A stretch of DNA of 12,768 nt from Streptosporangiaceae bacterium (lineage in GTDB: Bacteria; Actinomycetota; Actinomycetes; Streptosporangiales; Streptosporangiaceae), in the NCBI GenBank assembly GCA_030039095.1, contig JASHQP010000176.1:1-12768 (forward strand). Direction: 5' to 3'. The notes under the pieces were generated by a model. The model did not search any database. It was not told the origin of the DNA and saw only the letters and a list, made by a program, of their open reading frames with translations. How positions within the stretch are numbered: position 1 is the first letter of the stretch; each line of letters begins with the position of its first letter. Below are positions 6,018-12,532 of the stretch, one piece after another. Position numbers and translations under genes: made by a program.

Positions 6018-7439
6018 GTGATCCCGCTTGGCTTCGTTGTTGTTGAATCGACGGTAGCTGGTCACGATCAGCGCGGCGGCGCCCGGTGGCGCCTGCCGCG
6101 CTTCCGCGGCGAGGACCGCGAGATCCTGCGGCTCGCGGTGCCCGCGTTCGGTGCGCTGGTCGCCGAGCCGCTGTTCCTGCTCGCGGACTCGGCGATCGTC
6201 GGCAGGATCGGCACCGCCGCGCTCGGCGGGCTCGGTGTGGCCAGCCAGGCGCTCACCACGCTCGTCAACATCTCGATCTTCCTGGCCTACGGCACCACGG
6301 CTGCGGTGGCCCGTCAGCTCGGCGCCGGGCGGCGGCACGAGGCGATCAGGCAGGGCATCGACGGGCTCTGGATGGCCGCTGGCATCGGCCTCGCCGTGAT
6401 CGTCCTGGGCTGGCCGCTGGCCCCGGGGATCGTGCGGGTGTTCGGAGCGTCGCCCGCTGTCAGCCAGGGCGCCGTGACCTACCTGCGGATCAGCGTGCTG
6501 GGCGCGCCGTTCATGCTGCTGGTCCTGGCCGGCACCGGGGTGCTGCGCGGGCTGCAGGACACGCGGACCACGCTGCTCGTCGCGGTCGCCGCCAACGCGG
6601 TCAACATCTCCTTGAACGCGACGTTCGTGCTCGGTCTGCGCCTTGGGCTGGCCGGGTCCGCGTGGGGCACGGTCATCGCGCAGACCGCCGCCGCGGCCGC
6701 TTACCTCGTCGTGGTGGCGCGCGGCGCCCGGCGGGCCGGGGTCGGGTTCGGCGTGGACCTGGCCGGGTTGCGCTCGGCCGCGACCGCAGCGGCCGGGCTG
6801 ATCGTCCGCACGCTCGCGCTGCAAGCGGTGCTGGTGGTGACCACCGCGGTCGCGGCGCGCCAGGGCGACGCCGCGATCGCCGCGCACCAGGTCGCGTTCC
6901 GGCTGTGGAACCTGCTGACGCTGGCGCTCGACGCGATCGCGATCGCCGGGCAGACGATCACCGGGCGCTGCCTGGGCGCAGGCGACGTGGCCGGGGCCAG
7001 GGCCGCTACCACGCGCATGATCGGGTGGGGCGCGGTGTATGGGGCCGCCTTCGGCCTGATCCTGCTGCTGGCCAGGCCTCTGCTGCCCGGGCTGTTCGAC
7101 GCCGCGCCGCCGGTGCGGGCGCTGCTGCTCGCCGTGCTCCTCGTCGTCGCCGCGCAGCAGCCGGTGAACGGCGTGGTGTTCGTGCTCGACGGCGTGCTGA
7201 TCGGCGCAGGGGACCAGCGGTACCTGGCGCTCGCCGGCGTGCTTGCCCTCGCGGTGTTCCTGCCGGCCGCTTGGCTGGTGCACGCGCAGCACCGGGGCCT
7301 GGTGGCGCTCTGGCTCGCGTACAGCCTCTGGCTGCTCGCCAGGTTCGTGACGCTGGTGCTGCGCGCCCACAGCAGCCGCTGGCTGGTCACCGGCGCGGTC
7401 CGCCGCCGTGGCCGCCGTGGCCGCGCCGAGGCTCGTTGA
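6018..7439 (+). CDS. MATE-family efflux transporter, DinF type
   Basis: A 473-residue integral membrane protein of the MATE family, which exports cationic or amphiphilic compounds by proton or sodium antiport. Hydrophobic segments run through the whole chain (about twelve helices), in two homologous halves typical of the family. The first helix reads AEPLFLLADSAIVG. It is followed by LGGLGVASQAL and YGTTAAVARQLGAG, close to DinF-like proteins of actinomycetes. The second half repeats the pattern with AAHQVAFRLWNLL and GQTITGRCLGAGD. The tail is short and Arg-rich. The GTG at 6018 is the only usable start in frame before the first helix, but it lacks a recognisable Shine-Dalgarno sequence. The gene lies 73 bases after the phosphofructokinase gene, with a hairpin between, so it may have its own promoter. 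It converges on the LysR gene 46 bases away. The substrate cannot be inferred. Confidence 0.9.
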   Translation: MIPLGFVVVESTVAGHDQRGGARWRLPRFRGEDREILRLAVPAFGALVAEPLFLLADSAIVGRIGTAALGGLGVASQALTTLVNISIFLAYGTTAAVARQLGAGRRHEAIRQGIDGLWMAAGIGLAVIVLGWPLAPGIVRVFGASPAVSQGAVTYLRISVLGAPFMLLVLAGTGVLRGLQDTRTTLLVAVAANAVNISLNATFVLGLRLGLAGSAWGTVIAQTAAAAAYLVVVARGARRAGVGFGVDLAGLRSAATAAAGLIVRTLALQAVLVVTTAVAARQGDAAIAAHQVAFRLWNLLTLALDAIAIAGQTITGRCLGAGDVAGARAATTRMIGWGAVYGAAFGLILLLARPLLPGLFDAAPPVRALLLAVLLVVAAQQPVNGVVFVLDGVLIGAGDQRYLALAGVLALAVFLPAAWLVHAQHRGLVALWLAYSLWLLARFVTLVLRAHSSRWLVTGAVRRRGRRGRAEAR

Positions 7440-7485
7440 TGCACGTTTGGGTCCGCTCGTGCGGGCCGATCGGTACATCCACGCG

Positions 7486-8421
7486 TCACGTGGCCAGCGC
7501 GGAGGCGCGGGCGAGGGTTATCAGGGCGGTGGCCGCCGGGCTGTGTGCCGCGCCCGGGTTCCAGGCGAGTTCGAGCCGGGAGCGCAGCGAAGGCTCGCCG
7601 ATCGGCAGCGCACGCAGCTCTCCGCCAGGTGCGCCAGGTGCGCCAGGTGCGGCCGGGGTGGCCGGGACGGCTGGGGTGGCCGGGGTGGCCGATGCGGGCA
7701 GGATGGCCACGCCCAGGCCGCGCCGGGCCAGCTGCGCCACCATCGGCAGCGCGCTGGCTTCCAGGACGATGCGCGGCATGAAACCCGCGTCGGCGCAGGC
7801 GGCGTCCAGCGCGGCGCGCACCCCGGTGCCCCGGGGCAGGCTGACCAGCGGCTGATCGTGCAGCTGCGCGACGGTGACGGACCGCTGCGCGGCGAGCTGA
7901 TCGTCCGGGTGTACGGCGGCGACCAGCTCGTCCTCGAGGATGAGCGCGGTCTCCAGCCCTTCCGCGGCGGGGCCGGCCGTCCCGATCAGTGCCAGGTCGA
8001 GCTGGCCTTCGCGGAGCTGCTCCGCGAGGCGGTCGGAGCCGTCCTCGGTCAGCGCGATCGTCACGCCGGGATAGCGGCCGCGGAAGTCCGCGAGGAGCTC
8101 GGCCAGGGCCGGCAGCGCGCACCCGCTCACCATGCCGATGGCGACCTGGCCGCGCACCAGGCCGGCCAGCTGGTCCACGGCCAGGCGGGCGCCCTCCAGC
8201 GCACCGAGCGCGGCCCGGGCGAACGGGAGCACGGCGGCGCCGACCTCGGTGAGCGTGACCGACCGGCCGGAACGATCCAGCAGCTGCTGGCCGAGCTCCG
8301 CCTCCAGCCGGCGGACCTGCGCGCTCACGCCGGGCTGGGCCACGTGCACCCGCGCGGCCGCCCGGGTGAAGCTGGCCTCCTCGGCCACGGCCACGAAGTA
8401 CTGAAGCTGGTGGATCTCCAT
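7486..8421 (-). CDS. LysR-family transcriptional regulator with repeat-encoded insertion in the effector domain
   Basis: A 311-residue LysR-type regulator. The winged HTH occupies about residues 1-60, with the recognition region ASFTRAAARVHVAQPGVSAQ followed by the LEAELG linker start. The effector-binding domain spans about 90-300. It is probably the local regulator of the CoA-transferase, hydratase and dehydrogenase genes immediately upstream on the same strand, starting 40 bases after the dehydrogenase stop. LysR genes are more often divergent from their targets, so this downstream position is less usual. Residues 244-267, between GLGVAILP and LRALPI, form a low-complexity Ala/Thr/Pro/Gly run where relatives have a short loop. 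The ATG at 8421 has no Shine-Dalgarno sequence, but a TAGAAT box sits 8 bases upstream, suggesting a leaderless transcript. The inducer is unknown; a CoA-ester or C5-dicarboxylate is a guess from context. Confidence 0.93.
   Translation of the reverse strand: MEIHQLQYFVAVAEEASFTRAAARVHVAQPGVSAQVRRLEAELGQQLLDRSGRSVTLTEVGAAVLPFARAALGALEGARLAVDQLAGLVRGQVAIGMVSGCALPALAELLADFRGRYPGVTIALTEDGSDRLAEQLREGQLDLALIGTAGPAAEGLETALILEDELVAAVHPDDQLAAQRSVTVAQLHDQPLVSLPRGTGVRAALDAACADAGFMPRIVLEASALPMVAQLARRGLGVAILPASATPATPAVPATPAAPGAPGAPGGELRALPIGEPSLRSRLELAWNPGAAHSPAATALITLARASALAT
7624..7687. repeat. Intragenic 9-bp tandem repeats inside the LysR gene
   Basis: Three perfect copies of GCCAGGTGC (7624-7650) are followed, after one base, by four degenerate copies of GCCGGGGTG (7652-7687). 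The period is three codons. On the minus strand they encode Ala-Pro-Gly and Ala-Thr-Pro triplets within the effector domain. Such an array can gain or lose triplets by slippage without breaking the frame. Confidence 0.9.
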
Positions 8422-8429
8422 AATCGTTG

Positions 8430-8435
8430 ATTCTA
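8430..8435 (-). promoter_or_regulatory. Likely -10 box for a leaderless LysR transcript
   Basis: On the minus strand TAGAAT fits the actinomycete -10 consensus (TANNNT) and stands 8 bases before the ATG at 8421. That is the spacing expected when transcription starts at or next to the start codon. The gene lacks a Shine-Dalgarno sequence, which agrees. No clear -35 is seen. A small dyad AATC-GTT-GATT (8422-8432) overlaps the box and could be an autoregulatory site. Confidence 0.45.
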
Positions 8436-8461
8436 GAGAGCCGGTTTTCCAGCTGATTTCG

Positions 8462-9655
8462 TTACCGGATGCGGTACTGCTCGAGCAGGCGGTTGCCGAT
8501 GATCATCTTCTGGATCTCGGCGGTGCCCTCGCCGATCAGCAGCATCGGCGCGTCGCGGTAGAGCCGCTCGATCTCCGCGTCCCTGGAGTACCCGAAGCCG
8601 CCGTGGATCCGCAGCGCCTCCTCGACGACCTCCTTGCAGGACTCGCTGGCCAGGTACTTGGCCATGCCCGCCTCGAGGTCACTCTGCTGGCCAGCGTCCT
8701 TGTGCCGCGCGGCCAGCACCATCATCTGGTGCGCCGCCGCCGTCTTGGTTCCCATGTCGGCGAGCTTGAACAGGATCGCCTGGTGCTGCGCGATCGGCTT
8801 GCCGAACGTGTGTCGCTGCTGGGCGTAGCCTATGGCCAGCTCGAACGCCCGCTGCGCCACGCCGCAGCCCCGCGCGGCCACGTTGACCCGGCCCACCTCG
8901 ATCCCGTCCATCATCTGGTAGAAGCCGCGGCCGGGCTGCTCGCCGAGCACCCGCGCCGCCGGCACCCGGCAGCCGTCCAGGATGAGCTCGGTCGTGTCGA
9001 CGCCCTTGTAGCCCATCTTGTCGATCTTGCCGGGCACGGTGAGCCCGGGGCGGGTCTCGCCGAACCCGGCGTCCTTCTCGATGAGGAACGCGGTCAGGTT
9101 GCGGTGCGGCCTGTCGGCGCCCTCGTCGGTCCGGGCGAGCAGCGCGACGAGGTTGGCCGACGCGCCGTTCGTCAGCCACATCTTCTGGCCGGTCAGCACG
9201 TAGTCCGGGCCGTCCCGGCGTGCCGAGGTGCGGATCGCGGCCACGTCGGAACCCAGCCCCGGCTCCGACATCGACAGCGCGGCCCTGGTCTCACCGGCCG
9301 CCATGCTGGGCAGGAAGCAGGCCTTCTGCTCCTCGGTGCCGTGCCTGCTGATCAGGTAGGCCACGATGAAGTGGGTGTTGATGATGCCGGAGATGCTCAT
9401 CCAGCCCCGGGCGATCTCCTCAGCGACCAGCGCGTAGGTGAGCAGGGACTCGCCGAGCCCGCCGTACTCCTCGGCGATGCACAGCCCGAAGACCCCGAGC
9501 CGCTTCAGCCCCGCGACGATCTGATCCGGGTACTGGTCGGCGTGGTCGAGTTCGGTCGCGACGGGCAGGATCTCGGTATCGACGAACTCGCGCACCGCGG
9601 CGATGATGTCCCGCTGGACGTCGGTCAGGCCGTCGGTCTCGGTCAGCCGGGCCAC
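8462..9655 (-). CDS. Acyl-CoA dehydrogenase (FAD-dependent)
   Basis: A 397-residue flavoprotein of usual family length that oxidises an acyl-CoA to the alpha,beta-unsaturated thioester, passing electrons to ETF. Flavin and substrate motifs are intact: SMSEPGLGSD at 128-137, KMWLTNG at 158-164, RHTFGKPIAQHQ at 281-292, and GGFGYSRDAEIERLYRDA at 352-369. The catalytic base is Glu376 in LIGEGTAEIQ, the position used by short/medium-chain and glutaryl-type enzymes. The isovaleryl-CoA dehydrogenase alternative base position is not Glu here. The start is GTG at 9655 with a strong GGGAGG ribosome binding site 5 bases away. It lies 16 bases after the hydratase gene, so co-transcription is very likely. 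Context suggests a branched C5-dicarboxyl-CoA substrate such as methylsuccinyl-CoA, which would yield the substrate of the neighbouring CoA-transferase. That assignment is inference; the sequence alone only establishes the family. Confidence 0.93.
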   Translation of the reverse strand: MARLTETDGLTDVQRDIIAAVREFVDTEILPVATELDHADQYPDQIVAGLKRLGVFGLCIAEEYGGLGESLLTYALVAEEIARGWMSISGIINTHFIVAYLISRHGTEEQKACFLPSMAAGETRAALSMSEPGLGSDVAAIRTSARRDGPDYVLTGQKMWLTNGASANLVALLARTDEGADRPHRNLTAFLIEKDAGFGETRPGLTVPGKIDKMGYKGVDTTELILDGCRVPAARVLGEQPGRGFYQMMDGIEVGRVNVAARGCGVAQRAFELAIGYAQQRHTFGKPIAQHQAILFKLADMGTKTAAAHQMMVLAARHKDAGQQSDLEAGMAKYLASESCKEVVEEALRIHGGFGYSRDAEIERLYRDAPMLLIGEGTAEIQKMIIGNRLLEQYRIR

Positions 9656-9671
9656 TGTCGCCTCCCTCGGC

Positions 9672-10547
9672 TCATGCGGACAGGCGCCCCTCGGCGGTGA
9701 CCGCTACGGCCCCGTCCGGCCCGATGACGGCCATCGCGCAGTCTGCGCCCCCATCGCCCCCATCGCCACTGGGGCCGCCCGTGACCGTGCACCGCTGGCC
9801 CACGTACACCGGGGACCGGGCCCGGAACGAGAGCTGCGTGACCCGCTGCAGCGGCGCGTGGCGGCGCGGCAGCTCGAAGCAGAGCAGCGCGAGCAGCGGG
9901 CCGTGCACGACCAGGCCGGGGTGGCCCTCCACCGCGGTCGCGTAGCCCGCGTCGTAGTGGATCCGGTGCGCGTTATAGGTCAGCGCGCTGAACCGGAACA
10001 GCAGTACCGGGTCGGGGACGATCTGCATCCGCCATGGACCCCAATCCTGTTCAGGAACGGGCCGCCGCGGCGCGGTGGCGTCGGCCACCGGCGGGCCGCT
10101 GCGGTACACCAGGTCCTGCTCCTCGGTCGCGAGCACCGCGCCCGCCCTCGTGAAGACCGACCGGACGGTCACGAACAGCAGCTCGCCGGTGCGTCCCCGC
10201 TTCACCGTCGCTGCGGCGAGCTCGCTGCGGCGAGTGATCTCGTCGCCGCAGCAGATCGCGCCGGCGTAGCTGGCCCGGCCGCCCGCGTACATCCGGCGGC
10301 GCTCCGGTACCGGCGGCATGAAATGCCCGGCCGCCGGGTGCCCGTCGGGCCCAAGCTCACTGGTGGCCGGGCGGTCCAGGAAATAGAGCCAGTGCCACAG
10401 CGGCGGGATCGGGTCGCCGGGGCCGGTCACCACGGGCTCGCGGTCGAGCAGCCCGGACAGGGCGACGGCCGGCCCGGCGGTGATCGTCTCGGTCGCCTCG
10501 GCCGGCTCGGGAGCCCAGCCGGCGATGATCTCGGACAGACCCGTCAC
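9672..10547 (-). CDS. meh: Mesaconyl-C4-CoA (3-methylfumaryl-CoA) hydratase-like hotdog protein
   Basis: A 291-residue double-hotdog protein with a FAS1-like N-terminal dehydratase half and a MaoC-like C-terminal half. The opening block PPLWHWLYFLDRPATSELG (48-66), then GHFMPPVPERRRMYAGGR, is the hallmark of the 3-methylfumaryl-CoA hydratase group, which hydrates mesaconyl-C4-CoA to (S)-citramalyl-CoA. The hydratase motif reads NAHRIHYD (192-199), followed by GLVVHGPL (211-218). A short Gly/Asp loop (260-268) is encoded by two perfect 9-bp repeats at 9747-9764, probably a surface loop. The start is GTG at 10547, overlapping the CoA-transferase stop by four bases (GTGA), which implies translational coupling. 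The family name follows from motif recognition by eye. Related hydratases acting on itaconyl-CoA or other branched enoyl-CoAs are the main alternative. Confidence 0.82.
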   Translation of the reverse strand: MTGLSEIIAGWAPEPAEATETITAGPAVALSGLLDREPVVTGPGDPIPPLWHWLYFLDRPATSELGPDGHPAAGHFMPPVPERRRMYAGGRASYAGAICCGDEITRRSELAAATVKRGRTGELLFVTVRSVFTRAGAVLATEEQDLVYRSGPPVADATAPRRPVPEQDWGPWRMQIVPDPVLLFRFSALTYNAHRIHYDAGYATAVEGHPGLVVHGPLLALLCFELPRRHAPLQRVTQLSFRARSPVYVGQRCTVTGGPSGDGGDGGADCAMAVIGPDGAVAVTAEGRLSA

Positions 10548-11755
10548 CCGCGATCACCCCCGGTCACTCCCTGGTCGGCGAGGTCGGCCGCCTCCTGCGC
10601 CGACAGGCCCAGCAGGCCGGTGAGCACGGCCGCGGTGTCGGCACCGAGCGGCGGTGCCGGCGCCGGGCCCGGGCGGCCTTCCTGCGCGAGCGGCGAGGCC
10701 GGGGCGAACAGCGAGCCGACCCCGGGCTGGTCGATCTCGGTGAACAGCGGATTGGCGGCCAGCGCGCCGTCGGCTACCAGGTCGGTGAAGCGGCGGTAGC
10801 GCGACCAGAGCACGGAGGTCCGGTCGAGCACCTGCCCGATCTCGGCCACGGTCCGTGCGGCAAACCACGGAGCCAGCAGCGCGGCGATGACCTCACGGTG
10901 TGCGTACCGGTCGCCGTCGTCGGCGAAGTCGGCGCCGAGCAGCCGCTCCAGTTCGCCGAACGAGCCGGCCAGCCCGGTCGCACCGGCGAGATCGGCGAAG
11001 TGCCTGGCGCTGACCGTCGCGACCATGACCCGCTCGCCGCCGGCCGTGGCGAAGTCACGGGCGAAGCCGCCGAACAGGTGGTTGCCGATCCTCGGCCGCT
11101 CGCCACCGAACTGTGCCTCGGCGAGGAAACCCAGATGCCCGGCCAGCGCGAGCGCGACGTCTTCGAGCGCCAGCGTGATCTCGCTGCCCTCTCCGGTGCG
11201 CTGCCGGTGCCGCTCGGCGGACAGCAGGCCGACCGCCGCGTGGAGCCCGCAGGCGATGTCCCAGACCGGAAGCACGTGGTTCACCGGCCCCTGGAGCTCC
11301 TCCGGCCCGGTGATCAGCGGGAAGCCGATGCCGGCGTTGACCGTGTAGTCGACCGCGGCGCTTCCGTCGCGGCGGCCAAGTATCTGCAGGTGGATCACGT
11401 CAGGCCGGACGCTGGACAGCCGCTCGTAACCCAGCCACGGCCGTCCGGCGGCGTTGGTCAGCACGATCCCGCCGCCCGGCCCCGACGCGGCGACCAGGTC
11501 GGCGACGATGCGCTGCGCCCGCGGATCCCGGAAGTTCAGCGTGACCGACCTCTTGGACTTGTTCAGGCCGGTCCAGTACAGGCTGGTGCCCGACGTGGCC
11601 AGCGGCCACCTGGTCCGGTCGGCCCCGCCGCCGATCGGGTCGATCCTGATCACCTCGGCGCCGAGCTGCGCCAGGGTCATGCCGCCGAGGGGAGCGGCAA
11701 CAAAACTGGAGATCTCCAGGATGGTCAGGCCGTCCAGCGGGGCGGCCCTGGTCAC
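10544..11755 (-). CDS. mct: Class III CoA-transferase, 2-methylfumaryl-CoA isomerase (Mct)-like
   Basis: A 403-residue CoA-transferase family III (CaiB/BaiF) protein. The N-terminus (FVAAPLGGMTLAQLGAEVIR, 18-37, then DPIGGGADRTRW), the LNKSKRS segment, GRRDGSAAVDYTVN (127-140) and GNHLFGGFARDF recall Chloroflexus mesaconyl-CoA C1-C4 CoA transferase (2-methylfumaryl-CoA isomerase). That enzyme moves CoA intramolecularly from the C1 to the C4 carboxyl of mesaconate. Asp166, in PVWDIACGLHAA, aligns with the catalytic aspartate of class III enzymes that forms the acyl-anhydride. The start is GTG at 11755, with only a weak ribosome binding site. The gene heads a tightly packed set with the hydratase, whose substrate would be the product made here; this adjacency supports the assignment. 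An intermolecular succinyl-CoA:mesaconate or itaconate CoA-transferase is the alternative. Confidence 0.85.
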   Translation of the reverse strand: MTRAAPLDGLTILEISSFVAAPLGGMTLAQLGAEVIRIDPIGGGADRTRWPLATSGTSLYWTGLNKSKRSVTLNFRDPRAQRIVADLVAASGPGGGIVLTNAAGRPWLGYERLSSVRPDVIHLQILGRRDGSAAVDYTVNAGIGFPLITGPEELQGPVNHVLPVWDIACGLHAAVGLLSAERHRQRTGEGSEITLALEDVALALAGHLGFLAEAQFGGERPRIGNHLFGGFARDFATAGGERVMVATVSARHFADLAGATGLAGSFGELERLLGADFADDGDRYAHREVIAALLAPWFAARTVAEIGQVLDRTSVLWSRYRRFTDLVADGALAANPLFTEIDQPGVGSLFAPASPLAQEGRPGPAPAPPLGADTAAVLTGLLGLSAQEAADLADQGVTGGDRG

Positions 11756-11779
11756 GGCGCCCAGCCCGCACCGTTTGCG

Positions 11780-11799
11780 CTGCCTGTCACGCCAGGCAG
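11780..11799 (-). terminator. Hairpin between the FHA-HTH gene and the CoA-transferase gene
   Basis: CTGCCTG (11780-11786) and CAGGCAG (11793-11799) are perfect 7-bp inverted arms around a 6-base loop. The stem begins one base after the TAA of the upstream FHA-HTH gene and ends 24 bases before the CoA-transferase GTG. There is no T tract. It may terminate the upstream transcript, or be an operator palindrome for the catabolic genes. Confidence 0.45.
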
Positions 11800-11800
11800 G

Positions 11801-12532
11801 TTATCGGACGCCCGGCGGCGCCCCGCTCGGCGACGTCTCGGCTGGCAGCCGCCGCAGATCCGCCGCTGTCAGCGCGCCGGTCGAGATCAGCAGCAGGGCG
11901 AGTTCATCCAGCGCCCGCGCCCCGCGCAGCCCGGGAGCGCCGAGCTTCAGGTAGCGGTCCCTGATGTTCTCGCACCGCTTGGTGACCGTGTGCGGCTCCC
12001 AGCCGATCCGCTCCGCGGTCTCCCTGGCGCTGCGCGGAGCCGGATCGCCGGCGTGCCGCCACGTCAGGTACTGCTCGAACCGCGCCGCGAGCACCATCCG
12101 GTCGGTGTCGGTCAGCGAGACCCGGTAGCGGGTGATGGTCACCGCGCGCTCCTGGGTCACGTGAGACACCGGCTTCGGGTCCGGTTCCGGCACATCGTCC
12201 AGCTCGGGCAGGCGCAGCCGGATGGTGTAACGGCCGAGTGCGCCGTTCACGGTCACCTTGGCGTGCCACTGCTGCAGCGGCACCGCGAGGCCGGGCGGCA
12301 GGTCGACCCGGAAGCCACGGTCGCCGAGCAGGGTCAGCACCGAGGAGCTGCTGTCGTTGTGCAGCCACCAGGACCGGTCGTGGAACCGCAGGCTGCCGGC
12401 GCTGCGGGACACGCCCCGGTCGGCCGCGGGGAGCACGGCAGTGCACGTCGGCGCCCGGCCGAAGGAGAAGGGCTCCTCCTGCTCCGGGCTGACGTGCCAC
12501 GTCTGCGACTCGTACATGACAATCAGCTGCAT
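11801..12532 (-). CDS. FHA-like domain protein with C-terminal helix-turn-helix, function unknown
   Basis: A 243-residue cytoplasmic protein. The N-terminal 105 residues resemble a forkhead-associated (phosphothreonine-binding) domain: FSFGRAP at 22-28, GVSRSAGSLRF at 40-50 and WWLHNDSSSSV at 55-65. The conserved Gly-Arg, Ser-Arg and Asn are recognisable, but the usual histidine of SRxH is replaced by alanine, so phosphopeptide binding may be altered. After an acidic/proline linker (109-122), residues 138-215 hold a sigma-region-4/LuxR-like helix-turn-helix containing SARETAERIGWEPHTVTKRCENIRDRYLKLG. I chose the ATG at 12532, which has AAGGA 10 bases upstream and starts the first strand (MQLIVMY). 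The frame runs on to an ATG at 12667, but that extension is low-complexity. A regulator linked to Ser/Thr kinase signalling is plausible; no target is known. It lies upstream of the CoA-ester genes with a hairpin between. Confidence 0.8.
   Translation of the reverse strand: MQLIVMYESQTWHVSPEQEEPFSFGRAPTCTAVLPAADRGVSRSAGSLRFHDRSWWLHNDSSSSVLTLLGDRGFRVDLPPGLAVPLQQWHAKVTVNGALGRYTIRLRLPELDDVPEPDPKPVSHVTQERAVTITRYRVSLTDTDRMVLAARFEQYLTWRHAGDPAPRSARETAERIGWEPHTVTKRCENIRDRYLKLGAPGLRGARALDELALLLISTGALTAADLRRLPAETSPSGAPPGVR

Noticed and set aside
7441..7462. Possible terminator GCACG...CGTGC between the convergent MATE and LysR genes
   Set aside because: Only a 5-bp stem with a 12-base loop and no T tract, too weak to call.
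5958..7478. Minus-strand open frame of 506 codons
   Set aside because: It mirrors the MATE transporter. The Gln/Arg/His-rich product is typical of antisense reading in GC-rich DNA, while the plus strand gives clear membrane helices.
7624..7687. Short regular repeats considered as a CRISPR-like array
   Set aside because: The units are contiguous 9-mers with no unique spacers, lie inside a coding frame, and no cas gene is present.
6086..7855. Plus-strand open frame of 589 codons spanning the MATE and LysR genes
   Set aside because: It is an Arg/Ala-rich reading of MATE in the wrong frame that continues antisense through LysR; no domain is visible.
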